DNA of 62,624 bases from an uncultured Peptostreptococcaceae bacterium (GCA_905235115.1 CAJOKT010000012.1:1-62624); one strand, 5' to 3'; numbered from the stretch's first letter, positions 35,247 through 44,173 are shown. Translations and numbers: made by a program. The notes: generated by a model from the sequence alone, not told the origin.

Positions 35247-36184
35247 TCAGACTTCACTGCCATTGGTATGGGTCTTCAGTATGTCCAGCAGAACGTCACG
35301 GTCGAAGTGGTATTTTTTGCGGCAGAACTGACAGGTGAGCTCAGCTTCGCCGTCTTCCTCTATGATCTCCCTCAAGTCCTTCTCGCCGATGGATGCCAGC
35401 ACCTGCTCCAGCCTTTCGTAGGAGCAGTCGCACTCCCAGCGGAGCTCCCTGTAGGACAGAGCCTGGACCCTGTATTCTTCAGGCATGGTCCCGAAGACAG
35501 AGCCCATCATCTTATCCAGAAGTCCTTCCATGGAAAGGGCGGGGTTTCCTGATGCGGCATCCTCTATGACCGCTGTGATGGGCGGCAGTTCCTTAAGCAT
35601 GGCCTCCAGGGCGTCCACCGCTTCCTCCGCTGCTCCCGGCAGCATCTGGATGAAAAGTCCCCCCGCGGCCTTCACGGACCAGTCCTTGTCCACCTTCACC
35701 CCAAGGGATATGGCGGTGTTCTGCTGCTCTGCTCCGATATGTAGTAGTATGCGGTAAGGTCCTCGGCGATCTCCCCGGATACCAGGGCGATGGTCCCGAC
35801 GTATGGCTCCTTCAGCCCCAGATCCTTGATCACCGTAAGGTCGCCGATCCCAAGGGATCCGCCCACGTCCAGCTTGCCGCCGGGTCTGAGGGGCAGGTCG
35901 CATTCAGGCTCCGCGATGTAGCCTTTGACCCTGCCGTCCTGATGGGCCGTAGCCAGGATCTGCTTCGCAGGCCCGTCCCCTTTGAAGATCACCGTCAGCT
36001 TGTCCTGGGGGTTCTTCATATCTATGCCCATAAGGCCCGCTCCGGTGAGCACCCGGCCCAGTCCTGCCGTGGCGAGAGGTGTGGTATCGTGTATTTTTCT
36101 GGCTTCCTCTACCATCTGGGTGGTCACCGCAAGGTACACCCGGTAGGATCCGCTCCTGTCTATTCCGGTGATTACGTTGTTCAT
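35247..36184 (-). pseudogene. hslO: Hsp33 redox chaperone, frameshifted
   Basis: Hsp33 is a holdase chaperone activated by oxidation of its zinc-binding cysteines. Residues 1-155 are in one frame (MNNVITGIDRSGSYRVYLAV ... LTAYYYISEQ). The rest is in another (QQNTAISLGV ... CDC ... TCQFC), including all four zinc cysteines. The break is a perfect 5-bp tandem duplication, TGCTC-TGCTC at 35725-35734. Removing one copy restores ISEQQNTAIS without other change. Both halves are otherwise intact, so the lesion is recent, reversible or an assembly error. AAGGA precedes the ATG by 7 nt. As written, no full-length Hsp33 is made. Confidence 0.88.
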
Positions 36185-36339
36185 TTTAATTTCCTTCAGC
36201 CCATTTTCTTTGATATTTTATCATATTTACCATATTTTTTACACATAAAAAACACAATTGGTCAATATAATTTGGTGTGCAAAAGGGTGGGGCCTTAGTA
36301 TTGATCCAAACCCATCTTATTTTTTGGAGGCAAAGCACA

Positions 36340-38289
36340 ATGGATGATAGTAATGTAACATTTGATAATAACGAACCTGCTAACGCAGGGCCCGAAGACA
36401 CATTGTCCCGGGTGGCTGAAGCGGTAACAGAAGAGCCGGATGACGCAAAAGACATTCTCCGGGAAGCATCTGTGGCCGCTGAGGAAACCGCCCCAAGGGA
36501 CGATGTGGTGGTGGAAAAGATAGATCCCTTCATGGAGCCTGTCCACCCATCTTCAGTTGACGAGCCTACCCTGGAGATGCCCAGAGTGGATGCGCAGGTA
36601 AACGAAGTATACCGGTCTGAGGATTCATATTTCGGGGAGGGAACCGCAAAAGACGTGCACCCCACAGCCGGGCCTGAGACCCAGGTGACTGCTGAACCGG
36701 AACCCGCGGCGGCGGCCGGGCCTGAAGAGGCTGCGGCGGCGGAGGCCGGGCCTGAAGAGGCTGCGGCGGCGGCCGGGCCTGAAGATGCTGCGACAGCGGA
36801 GGCTGAAGAGGCTGCGGCGGAGGCCGGGCCTTTCCTGGAGGAAGAGGCTGCGCAAGCGGGACCCGGGGAAGCCGCACAAGCGGTATCTGAGACAGAAGCC
36901 GCGGCGGAATATTTTGCGCCGAAAAAGCCCGGTGCGCCTTCCTATGAAGCGCCTCACACTGAAGGCCAGACATACGAAAATCCCAAGACCCACTACTCCA
37001 CGGCGGAAAGCCCCTGGGAGAAGGGTGCCAAACAGCCCAGGTACGTGACACGCAAGGCTTTTGTGATCGCCCTGATCCTGGCCATGATCTTTTCCGGTCT
37101 GGTTGGGGCCGCAGGCTATGCTCTGGCCAACTCCATCTTCGGCGGCACCACCATCGATAAATCCATAAACACGACCAACTACAATCTGTCAAGGTCCACG
37201 GGCTCGGTGCTCTCTCTTCAGGAGGTCATCGCCAGAAACGAGAATTCAGTGGTCGCCATTCTGACCGAAAGCGTGACCACCGACTTCTGGGCAGGCCAGT
37301 ACATCACTCAGGGCGCGGGATCAGGCGTCATATATAAAGAAGACGGTTATATCATCACCAATAACCATGTGATCGAGGGCTCTTCCAACATAACCGTGAC
37401 CTTGCACGACGGCACCCAGTATCCTGCTACGCTGGTGGCAACTGACGAGCTTACGGATATCGCCGTTATCAAGATCGATGCAACAGGTCTTCAGCCTGTG
37501 ACCTTCGGCGACATGGACAGTGTATCTGTCGGTGATGCTGTCATCGCCATAGGGAACCCCCTGGGGACCCTTTCCGGAACAGCTACCGAAGGCATCGTAA
37601 GCGCTCTCGAAAGAGAGATCACCGTCGACAACAAGACCATGACCCTGCTTCAGACCTCAGCATCCATCAACCCCGGAAACTCCGGCGGCGGACTGTTCGA
37701 CCAGTACGGCAACCTGATCGGCATCGTGGTGGCCAAGTCATCCGGCTCCGATGTTGAGGGCCTTGGATTCGCCATTCCCGTGAATAAGGTGGAATCTGTA
37801 GCCAAGTCTCTGGTGGAGAACGGCTATGTAGAGGGAAGACCCATGGCGGGGATCAGTGTGATCGATCTGACAGACCCCTCTGATGCTATGAGGTACGGCG
37901 TGTCCATCACCGGAGTCTACATCAGCTCAGTCAACGGCGAAAAAGCCAAGGCTGCAGGGCTCAAGGCAGGAGATCTGATCTACTATCTCGATGATGATAA
38001 GATCACCAGTTCTTCTCAGCTCATAGCCCTGATCCAGACCCACGATATCGGCGATGTGGTCACCTTCACTGTGGTGCGCAACAACGAGATAATCAAGTGC
38101 GATGTTGAACTGGTGGAATCTACGCCGGAACTCCAGCAGGCAGCCAATCAGCAGATTCCTTCAGATGACCAGACCGAAGGCGATGCCAACGACGGCGGAC
38201 AGGGCAGCGCCCCTGAAAACGGCGGCGGCAGCGGCGGAGAAGGCGGCAGCGGGAGCTGGTTCGACTGGTTCTTCGGCGGCGGCAACTAA
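36340..38289 (+). CDS. HtrA-like membrane serine protease with PDZ domain
   Basis: A surface quality-control protease of 649 aa. Residues 1 to about 225 are cytoplasmic, acidic and Ala/Glu/Pro-rich, with repeated AGPEEAAAA blocks. One helix follows (about 240-262, FVIALILAMIFSGLVGAAGYALA). The trypsin-like domain shows all three catalytic residues: His in TNNHVIEG, Asp in TDIAVIK, Ser in NPGNSGGGLF. A PDZ domain covers about residues 505-600 and a Gly-rich tail ends SWFDWFFGGGN. ATG 36340 is 9 nt after GGAGG. It is a single gene, divergent from hslO, with its own terminator. The repeat-rich cytoplasmic arm is longer than in typical family members. Confidence 0.94.
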   Translation: MDDSNVTFDNNEPANAGPEDTLSRVAEAVTEEPDDAKDILREASVAAEETAPRDDVVVEKIDPFMEPVHPSSVDEPTLEMPRVDAQVNEVYRSEDSYFGEGTAKDVHPTAGPETQVTAEPEPAAAAGPEEAAAAEAGPEEAAAAAGPEDAATAEAEEAAAEAGPFLEEEAAQAGPGEAAQAVSETEAAAEYFAPKKPGAPSYEAPHTEGQTYENPKTHYSTAESPWEKGAKQPRYVTRKAFVIALILAMIFSGLVGAAGYALANSIFGGTTIDKSINTTNYNLSRSTGSVLSLQEVIARNENSVVAILTESVTTDFWAGQYITQGAGSGVIYKEDGYIITNNHVIEGSSNITVTLHDGTQYPATLVATDELTDIAVIKIDATGLQPVTFGDMDSVSVGDAVIAIGNPLGTLSGTATEGIVSALEREITVDNKTMTLLQTSASINPGNSGGGLFDQYGNLIGIVVAKSSGSDVEGLGFAIPVNKVESVAKSLVENGYVEGRPMAGISVIDLTDPSDAMRYGVSITGVYISSVNGEKAKAAGLKAGDLIYYLDDDKITSSSQLIALIQTHDIGDVVTFTVVRNNEIIKCDVELVESTPELQQAANQQIPSDDQTEGDANDGGQGSAPENGGGSGGEGGSGSWFDWFFGGGN

Positions 38290-38303
38290 ATATCTGATAC
38301 TTA

Positions 38304-38336
38304 GGACCCCGCGCTGCTGAGCGCGGGGTCTTCATT
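38304..38336 (+). terminator. Terminator of the HtrA-like gene
   Basis: GACCCCGCGC-TGCTGA-GCGCGGGGTC at 38305-38330 followed by TTCATTT, 15 bp past the stop codon. Confidence 0.8.
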
Positions 38337-38399
38337 TGCGCCGGAAGCTTCATATAAAGCCAGGGGTGCGGTTTTTTGCGAAGGAGTTCAGCCTGGGCC

Positions 38400-38765
38400 A
38401 GGTGCTGCGCGATCATGTTTTGTTTCGCACAGCATTTTTTATCCTAAATGATGGGTTGACTATTTCAGGATCACCATTTAGGAGCATATTTTTATCCTGT
38501 TCAAGGGGCTGTGCGTTCCAGGATCATAGTTTTAAGCCCATTAGTGATCCTAAACGACGGGCTGTACACTACAGGATAACTTTTGTCAGCAAAAAGTTAT
38601 CCTATATGGAGGATCGCACGTTCCAGGATAATTTATCCTGCACGATTCATGATCCTGAACAGCGGGCTACGCGATCCAGGATAACTTTCATGCAGCAAAC
38701 CATTATCCCATACAAGGGACTGCGCGTTCTGGGATCACTTTGCCGCCGCAAGCGCAAAAAAAGAT
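38400..38765. repeat. Tandem hairpin array 4 (52-53-bp units, diverged)
   Basis: The motif CAGGAT[CA] (last copy CTGGGATC) begins at 38466, 38519, 38572, 38624, 38677 and 38729: steps of 53, 53, 52, 53 and 52 bp. Each pairs with a downstream [GT]ATCCT. The best unit is AGGATAACTTTT with AAAAGTTATCCT (12 perfect pairs) at 38573-38604. Linkers share CAGCGGGCTGCGCGTTC-like text. Units differ more from one another than in arrays 1-3, so this array is older or under less homogenisation. A degenerate copy precedes it near 38410. It lies between the convergent htrA-like and gntR genes. Confidence 0.85.
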
Positions 38766-38842
38766 GACCCCTTTGAGCCATCTGCCCCTTCGAGTCATCT
38801 CTCATACGCTGCATATATTGATATTGATATCGATATTCAGAT

Positions 38843-39514
38843 TCAGTGCTTGGTCAGGTTTTCCGCTTCCGTCTCCACGAATTCCTTCAGGTGGGACAGA
38901 TGCTCCTCAGCCAGGCGCCTTGCGGCATCGGCGTCTCCGCTGATGATGGCCTCAGTAATGAGGTGGTGTTCAGCAGGCTGATTCTGGAATCTGGAAAAAT
39001 CCTCATAGTACATGTACCTGAACCTCAGGGCCAGCTCCTGCAGTTTGGAGACCATCTGGATCAGGGTCTTGTTCTCGCTGATGCCTACGATATTCTTGTG
39101 GAATTCCTCGTCCAGATCGATGATCTCCTTTATGTCGCCGGATTCGACGGCTTTGCCGTAACGGTCGGAAAGCTCCCTGAGCTCAGACTTCTGGCCGTCA
39201 CTGATCTTTTTCGCGGCCAGGGCTGCGGCCATGCCTTCCAGGTCCTGTCTGACCTCCAGCACATCCACCATTTCCTGCACGGAGATGTCCGAAGCGTAGG
39301 CTCCGCGCCTGGGTTCGATGGTGACTAGCCCTTCCTTTTCCATTTTGCGGATGGCTTCCCTTACCGGCGTACGGCTGACGCCCATCTCATCGGCCAGTTC
39401 CACCTCCATCATTCTGGTGCCAGGCAGGATCTCTCCCACCATTATCTGTCTCTTGAGTTCCTCGTAAACGATCTCTCTGAGGGGTTTGTGATTTTGCAGA
39501 TTGAAATTGATCAT
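38843..39514 (-). CDS. GntR-family regulator (FadR/FCD subfamily)
   Basis: Transcription factor of 223 aa. The winged helix (VYEELKRQIMVGEILPG ... VSRTPVREAIRKMEKEGLV) is followed by an all-helical FCD ligand-binding domain (about 85-223) that keeps the metal or ligand residues (DEEFHKNI, HHLITEAI, HLSHLKEF). The ligand is probably a small organic acid. ATG 39514 lies 13 bp after the ispE stop, so it is likely in one transcript with ispE. No direct target operon is adjacent. Confidence 0.93.
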   Translation of the reverse strand: MINFNLQNHKPLREIVYEELKRQIMVGEILPGTRMMEVELADEMGVSRTPVREAIRKMEKEGLVTIEPRRGAYASDISVQEMVDVLEVRQDLEGMAAALAAKKISDGQKSELRELSDRYGKAVESGDIKEIIDLDEEFHKNIVGISENKTLIQMVSKLQELALRFRYMYYEDFSRFQNQPAEHHLITEAIISGDADAARRLAEEHLSHLKEFVETEAENLTKH

Positions 39515-39527
39515 CTAATTCGTTCCT

Positions 39528-40433
39528 TCAAGCTTTATCTGCCAGAACGACGCCGTATCCGGCTTCCCTGAATCCTAAGGAGGCACGTTCTGCGTCTTCT
39601 TTGCTTTCATAAAATCCGATGACCGTGGGGCCGCTTCCGCTCATCATGGCGAGCAGGATCCCCTCGGTATCCTTCATGTCTTTTTTGATCTCTGCCACTT
39701 CCGGGCAGGCCTTCAGGGTGTAGTCCTCCAGGCCGTTTGCCATGGACCTGAAAGCCAGGTCACGGTCACCCTCTTCAAGTGCTCTGATCAGCTCCGCCGT
39801 GTCCGGCCGGGTCCTTTCCTTCCCGGAAACGGCGTCTATCCCCCTGTATACCTCCGCAGTGGAGACTCCAAACCCCGGATTTACCAGCAAAACACTAAAG
39901 TCCAGCCTGTTCTCCAGAGGGGCCAGCTTATCACCGATCCCCCGGCCCAAGGCGCAGCTGACACCCTCAGCCTGGCTGAGAAGGGTAAAGGGCACATCGG
40001 CCCCGAGCCCTGCGGACAGCCCGCAAAGTTCGTCCGCGCTGAGTCCCATGTCCCAGAGTTCGTTCAGGGCGATGACCACGGAGGCTGCATTTCCGCTTCC
40101 TCCCGCAAGCCCTGCAGCCACGGGGATGGACTTCCTGATATCGATGGTGACCTGACCTTCCGGATGATCTCCCGGGAGGCGCTTCCCGAACACCTTCTCC
40201 ATGAGCCTGACAGCCTTGCACGCCAGGTTCCTCTCATCCAGAGGGACTCCGGCTCTGTCGCAGCTGATGTTCACCCTGACCTCTCCCATGCCGGGCACGG
40301 CTTCCCAGGTGACCTCAGTCACATCCGACAGGCTGATGCTCTGCATGACGGTCTCCACCTCGTGATACCCGTCAGGCCTTGCACCCAGCACATCCATGGA
40401 TAGATTTATCTTCGCAAAAGATCTGAGCTTTAT
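39528..40433 (-). CDS. ispE: 4-diphosphocytidyl-2-C-methyl-D-erythritol kinase
   Basis: GHMP kinase of the MEP isoprenoid pathway. The ATP loop (PVAAGLAGGSGNAA) and the C-terminal SGSGPTVIG motif are present. The usual N-terminus (KLxSxAKINLxLDVLGxRPDGYHEV) is complete only if translation begins at ATA 40433, giving 301 aa; the first ATG (40397) removes KLRSFAKINLS, which contains the substrate-binding Lys. ATA overlaps the TAA of the preceding gene as ATAA, where the neighbouring junction has ATGA. A G-to-A change would turn ATGA into ATAA: stop kept, ATG lost. AAGGGAAG lies just upstream of the ATA. Use of ATA is inferred. Confidence 0.88.
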   Translation of the reverse strand: MKLRSFAKINLSMDVLGARPDGYHEVETVMQSISLSDVTEVTWEAVPGMGEVRVNISCDRAGVPLDERNLACKAVRLMEKVFGKRLPGDHPEGQVTIDIRKSIPVAAGLAGGSGNAASVVIALNELWDMGLSADELCGLSAGLGADVPFTLLSQAEGVSCALGRGIGDKLAPLENRLDFSVLLVNPGFGVSTAEVYRGIDAVSGKERTRPDTAELIRALEEGDRDLAFRSMANGLEDYTLKACPEVAEIKKDMKDTEGILLAMMSGSGPTVIGFYESKEDAERASLGFREAGYGVVLADKA

Positions 40434-41317
40434 TTTTTCTTCCCTTTCTTGCCTTTCTGGGCATTCTTTGCGTAGCGGGCCTCTCTCGCCGCCTTTTCCT
40501 CTGCAGCGGCCTTTCTTCCCGTGATATACGTGCTTCCTCCGGAGGCCACCGTACGGATAGATTTCACCCTGTAGTGACCCTCTTCAAGATAAGGCTCTAT
40601 ATCATCATCGTCCTCTTCCGCTGCCTCTCTTGCAGCCTTCAGAGCGGCTTTTTCCTTCTTTTTCTTTTCCCTCTCAAGGATCTCCTCTACGGACTTGCCT
40701 GTTCTCTTGGCTTCCTTATAGGGATTCACCGGCTCATAGCCTGAACCGGACTTCTCATCTTCGGTCTTCTTCCTGGCATTTCTCATGGAGAAGAAGATGA
40801 TCCCCGCATAGAGTATCAGCATCATGCCCATGCTGATGAGAGAGTTCCTGCTCTGGTTGATGGTCTTGAAAGTGATGGTCTGATCGGTCCCCAGAGTATC
40901 GCCGTTGTCAGCCATAAGATCGCCGGATATCTTCAGGGTGTACTCGGAGTCGCCCTTGATCCTCAGCGCTTTTCCCTCGGAGTCCTTCTTCTCGGTGTTG
41001 TAATCGAAGAGTATCATCATGACTCCCTCGTTCTTGGGGTCGTAGAGCACTATCAGCGGCAGGGAATTTCCGTCCGCATCTGTCAGGGTGAAGCAGTCGT
41101 TGTTCTTGTTGCCCAGAACCTCCTTCGTCAGTTTGCCGTCAAAATACAACTTGACGTCGAAGTTCTCTATGGCTGCTCCCGTGGCCCCATCCTTGGGATA
41201 AGTGTCCGTAAGATTGAGACCGCCTTCGTTTCCGTCCCCAAAGGCCATACCCGCGCTTAAGGTAACTGTCATTATAACTAACGCTAAGATCAATAATATG
41301 CGGCTGGTTCTCTTCAT
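40430..41317 (-). CDS. Membrane-anchored protein with extracellular Ig-like domain
   Basis: A 295-aa protein with no named family that I recognise. The signal peptide (residues 1-26, ending SAGMAFG) precedes an extracellular region of about 125 residues that resembles bacterial Ig-like domains (TYPKDGATGAAIENFDVKLYFD ... DTLGTDQTITFKT). A helix follows (about 163-180, ISMGMMLILYAGIIFFSM), then a basic and acidic cytoplasmic tail with long Lys/Ala-rich helices ending KKGKKGKKK. It overlaps tadA upstream as ATGA and ispE downstream as ATAA, so the three genes are coupled. Role unknown. Confidence 0.85.
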   Translation of the reverse strand: MKRTSRILLILALVIMTVTLSAGMAFGDGNEGGLNLTDTYPKDGATGAAIENFDVKLYFDGKLTKEVLGNKNNDCFTLTDADGNSLPLIVLYDPKNEGVMMILFDYNTEKKDSEGKALRIKGDSEYTLKISGDLMADNGDTLGTDQTITFKTINQSRNSLISMGMMLILYAGIIFFSMRNARKKTEDEKSGSGYEPVNPYKEAKRTGKSVEEILEREKKKKEKAALKAAREAAEEDDDDIEPYLEEGHYRVKSIRTVASGGSTYITGRKAAAEEKAAREARYAKNAQKGKKGKKK

Positions 41318-41862
41318 TTAATGTAGTCCTCCGATTTTATATGTCTGTTCTGCCACTTGGGCTTCTTTCTCAATTCTCTGAAAAAATCCCGGAGCAGGTC
41401 CCTGCAGACGTCCTTTTCGGCACATTCCTCCAGTTCCCTGTACTCCACCTGATGATTCAGGCGCTCCTCTGAAATGATGTTCAGCACCGATCCGCATCCT
41501 CCCGCCTTGGGATCCGGCACACCGGCTGTTATACTCTCCACCCTGGCCCATACCAGAGCTCCGGCACACATGGAACAGGGTTCCATGGTTACGTAGAGTT
41601 CGCAGCCCGTCAGCCTTCTCCAGCTCAGGCTGTCCCTGAGATATTTTCCGGCCTGTCTTATGGCGTTGATCTCGGCATGAGCCGTGGGATCCCCGTCCTG
41701 TTCTGTGGTGTTGTGCCCCCGGCCGATTATCCTGCCCTCATGCACGATGACGGCCCCTACGGGGATCTCCCCCTCCTCCAGGGCGGCTCTCGCCTCTGAA
41801 ATGGCCTCTCTCATGTATTCAAGGGTATTGTCGGGAACGGGTCGGTCCAATGATTTTTCCAT
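41314..41862 (-). CDS. tadA: tRNA-specific adenosine deaminase
   Basis: Deaminates adenosine 34 of tRNA-Arg to inosine. The zinc-deaminase motifs HAE (in TAHAEINAI, with catalytic Glu) and PCSMC are intact. The start is ATG 41862 (MEKSL), 6 nt after AGGGG, giving 182 aa; the core begins near MREAISEAR, so about 16 residues are a non-conserved extension. Its TGA overlaps the ATG of the Ig-like membrane-protein gene. Confidence 0.94.
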   Translation of the reverse strand: MEKSLDRPVPDNTLEYMREAISEARAALEEGEIPVGAVIVHEGRIIGRGHNTTEQDGDPTAHAEINAIRQAGKYLRDSLSWRRLTGCELYVTMEPCSMCAGALVWARVESITAGVPDPKAGGCGSVLNIISEERLNHQVEYRELEECAEKDVCRDLLRDFFRELRKKPKWQNRHIKSEDYIK

Positions 41863-42057
41863 GTTTTGCCCCTTTTGACGCAATGTAGATTTTACCACAG
41901 AAACGCAAGGCTTTCAACCGCATTTTGGATACAAAATGCATGACTGTACAATGCAATTCCCGGACCCCTCTCCCAAAATTCCTGTTCAAATATCCCTTCA
42001 GCCGTGTTAGAATATATGAGAATACTACTTCTCAGCAGAAATATACAGCAAAAGATC

Positions 42058-43227
42058 ATGGATGACAGCTATAACAGAGATAACGGGGCAGAAGCCAGGG
42101 TCTCTCCTCAGGAGCAGGCGGCTTCCCGCAGCAAAATAATCATAAGGACCAGCATCATCGGCATCCTTGCCAATCTGGGTCTGGCAGCATTCAAGATGGT
42201 CATCGGACTTGCGTCCCACTCCATCGCAGTGATACTGGACGCGGTAAACAACATGACCGATATGCTGAGCTCCCTCATCACAATCATCGGCACCCGCCTG
42301 GCAGGCAAGGCTCCGGACAAAAAACACCCCCTGGGACACGGCCGCACCGAGTATATCACCGCCCTTTTAGTGGCAGGAATAGTTCTCTACGCCGGTCTTA
42401 CCTCCCTGGTGGAGTCCGTCAAGAAGATCATAACTCCGGAGGAGGCGGAATATTCTGTCATCTCCCTGATAATAATCGCGGCAGCGGTCATAGTGAAGCT
42501 GGTCCTGGGCCACTACGTGAAGGCCAGGGGCATCGAGGTGAACTCCGGTTCCCTCATAGCCTCAGGGTCCGATGCCACATTCGACGCGCTGATCTCCGCG
42601 TCAGTGCTGGCTTCCGCCGTCTTTTTCCTGGCCACAGGCATCAGCCTGGAGGCCTATGTGGGCTTGATGATCTCCGCATTCATCATCAAGAGCGGTATCG
42701 AGATGGTGCTGGACACCGTCTCCGACATACTGGGCAAGCGCGAGGACAGCGATCTGGCCAGGAGGATCAGAGAGGTCATGATGGAAGACCCGGAAGTCCT
42801 GGGGGCCTTCGACCTTGTGCTCTACAACTACGGCCCTGAGATGCTTTACGGAAGCGCCCACGTGGAGGTCAGGGATACGCTGAATGCCGCGGAAATAGAC
42901 GAAATGGACAGGAGGCTGGTGAAGAACGTTTTTAAGGAGACGGGAGTATATCTCACCGGCATCAGCATCTATTCCCAGAACACCACAGACCCGGAGACCA
43001 TGGCCATAAGCAAGGCAGTTCTGGAGAAGGTCATGTCCCACGATTACGCCCTTCAGATGCACGGGTTCTACCTGGATAAGACGCTTAAGGAGATGCGCTT
43101 CGACGTGGTCCTTTCCTTCGACTACGACAGGGGATCCTGCATCAGTGAGATACACCGGGAGATCTCCGGAATGTTCCCTGACTACAGGATAACAGTCGTA
43201 CCGGACCTTGACATAACGGACCTGTAG
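42058..43227 (+). CDS. Cation diffusion facilitator transporter
   Basis: An antiporter that expels divalent metal ions from the cell. The product of about 389 aa has six helices (about 25-230), metal-site residues in DAVNNMTD and the counterpart DATFDAL, the loop KKHPLGHGRTEY, and a C-terminal ferredoxin-like cytoplasmic domain (about 240-389). The start is uncertain: ATG 42058 is used here; ATG 42016 is possible, and TAGAAT at 42007 could be its -10 box. Metal specificity (Zn, Mn, Fe, Co) cannot be told. cvpA-like follows on the same strand. Confidence 0.9.
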   Translation: MDDSYNRDNGAEARVSPQEQAASRSKIIIRTSIIGILANLGLAAFKMVIGLASHSIAVILDAVNNMTDMLSSLITIIGTRLAGKAPDKKHPLGHGRTEYITALLVAGIVLYAGLTSLVESVKKIITPEEAEYSVISLIIIAAAVIVKLVLGHYVKARGIEVNSGSLIASGSDATFDALISASVLASAVFFLATGISLEAYVGLMISAFIIKSGIEMVLDTVSDILGKREDSDLARRIREVMMEDPEVLGAFDLVLYNYGPEMLYGSAHVEVRDTLNAAEIDEMDRRLVKNVFKETGVYLTGISIYSQNTTDPETMAISKAVLEKVMSHDYALQMHGFYLDKTLKEMRFDVVLSFDYDRGSCISEIHREISGMFPDYRITVVPDLDITDL

Positions 43228-43274
43228 GCTGTAAAGACAAGGTCCGGGCCGGATGTTTTGCGCAGGAGGTTGAT

Positions 43275-43913
43275 TTGATACTTGATCTGATATTGCTTGC
43301 AATTTTTGCCCTGACGCTGTTCATAAGCATGCGTAAAGGTTTCATGCACATCCTTGCGGCTTTTCTCAAGGGTGTGGTTTCCGTCGTCATCGCTTATTTC
43401 GGAGCCGGGCCCCTGGGAAGCCTCATTGAGGGCACCTCCCTGGGCAGGGCCTCAAGGCTCAGGATCATGGATCTTCTGGTCTCCAAGTGGCAGGGAAGCG
43501 ACATGTATCAGACCCTGCCGGGGTTTTTCAGAGATACCGGCGCGGCGGACTCAGCAGTCGAAAACGCGGCGGGGACCATCAATCACGCCGCATGGATGGT
43601 CCTTTCCTTTGTCATAATATTCGCAGGGATCCGGATCGTGGTGGGGATCCTGTCCAAAATGGTCAGAACTTCCAGAGAAAAAGAGGGCTTCGCAGGCTCC
43701 GTGGACTGGTTCCTGGGACTGCTCATGGGCATCATCATGGGAGTTTTCATGGTATTCCTGTTCCTGGCCCTGCTTTTCCCGGTGGCCAGCGTGGTGGCAC
43801 CGGGGTCGGCCTCCAGGATCATGGGCTGGTTCGACGGATCCATCTTCGCTCAAGACCTTTACGACAACAACCTGCTGTATCTGATCCTGTCCAATGCTAT
43901 TTCCGGATCTTAA
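43275..43913 (+). CDS. CvpA family membrane protein
   Basis: A 212-aa integral membrane protein with four predicted helices (about 3-18, 25-45, 105-125, 145-175). It fits the CvpA/colicin V production family, whose members affect envelope or secretion processes without a defined biochemical role. The start is TTG 43275, 5 nt after AGGAGG; no ATG is suitably placed. It follows the CDF gene by 47 bp. Confidence 0.8.
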   Translation: MILDLILLAIFALTLFISMRKGFMHILAAFLKGVVSVVIAYFGAGPLGSLIEGTSLGRASRLRIMDLLVSKWQGSDMYQTLPGFFRDTGAADSAVENAAGTINHAAWMVLSFVIIFAGIRIVVGILSKMVRTSREKEGFAGSVDWFLGLLMGIIMGVFMVFLFLALLFPVASVVAPGSASRIMGWFDGSIFAQDLYDNNLLYLILSNAISGS

Positions 43914-43931
43914 ACCGCAAAAAATCCCTTC

Positions 43932-43960
43932 TTTACAATTCCTGATGCTTGTGGTATTCT
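43932..43960 (+). promoter_or_regulatory. Promoter of the tRNA-Val pair
   Basis: TTTACA (43932-43937), 17 nt, TATTCT (43955-43960), 10 bp before the first tRNA. A CGCAAAAAATCC tract lies just upstream. Confidence 0.7.
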
Positions 43961-43970
43961 AATTGGGCGG

Positions 43971-44046
43971 GATCCGTTAGCTCAATTGGGAGAGCATCTG
44001 GGTCACAACCAGAAGGTCCGCGGTTCGAGCCCGCGACGGATCACCA
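43971..44046 (+). tRNA. tRNA-Val (anticodon CAC)
   Basis: A full cloverleaf: acceptor GATCCGT/ACGGATC, D arm GCTC...GAGC, anticodon stem TCTGG/CCAGA with loop GTCACAA, T arm CGCGG TTCGAGC CCGCG, and an encoded CCA. The loop puts CAC at positions 34-36, reading GUG valine codons. The G at position 32 is uncommon. Confidence 0.9.
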
Positions 44047-44091
44047 TTTCGAAAATTTCATACATGCCCGGGTCACGTCCCGGACATTTGA

Positions 44092-44167
44092 GATCCGTTA
44101 GCTCAGCTGGGAGAGCGTCTGGGTGACAACCAGAAGGTCACAAGTTCAAGTCTTGTACGGGTCACCA
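44092..44167 (+). tRNA. tRNA-Val (anticodon GAC)
   Basis: A cloverleaf similar to the first tRNA: acceptor GATCCGT/ACGGGTC (one T-G pair), anticodon stem TCTGG/CCAGA with loop GTGACAA, T arm ACAAG TTCAAGT CTTGT, and an encoded CCA. The anticodon GAC reads GUC/GUU. It shares the acceptor and anticodon stems with its neighbour, suggesting a local duplication. Confidence 0.9.
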
Positions 44168-44173
44168 GGTTGG

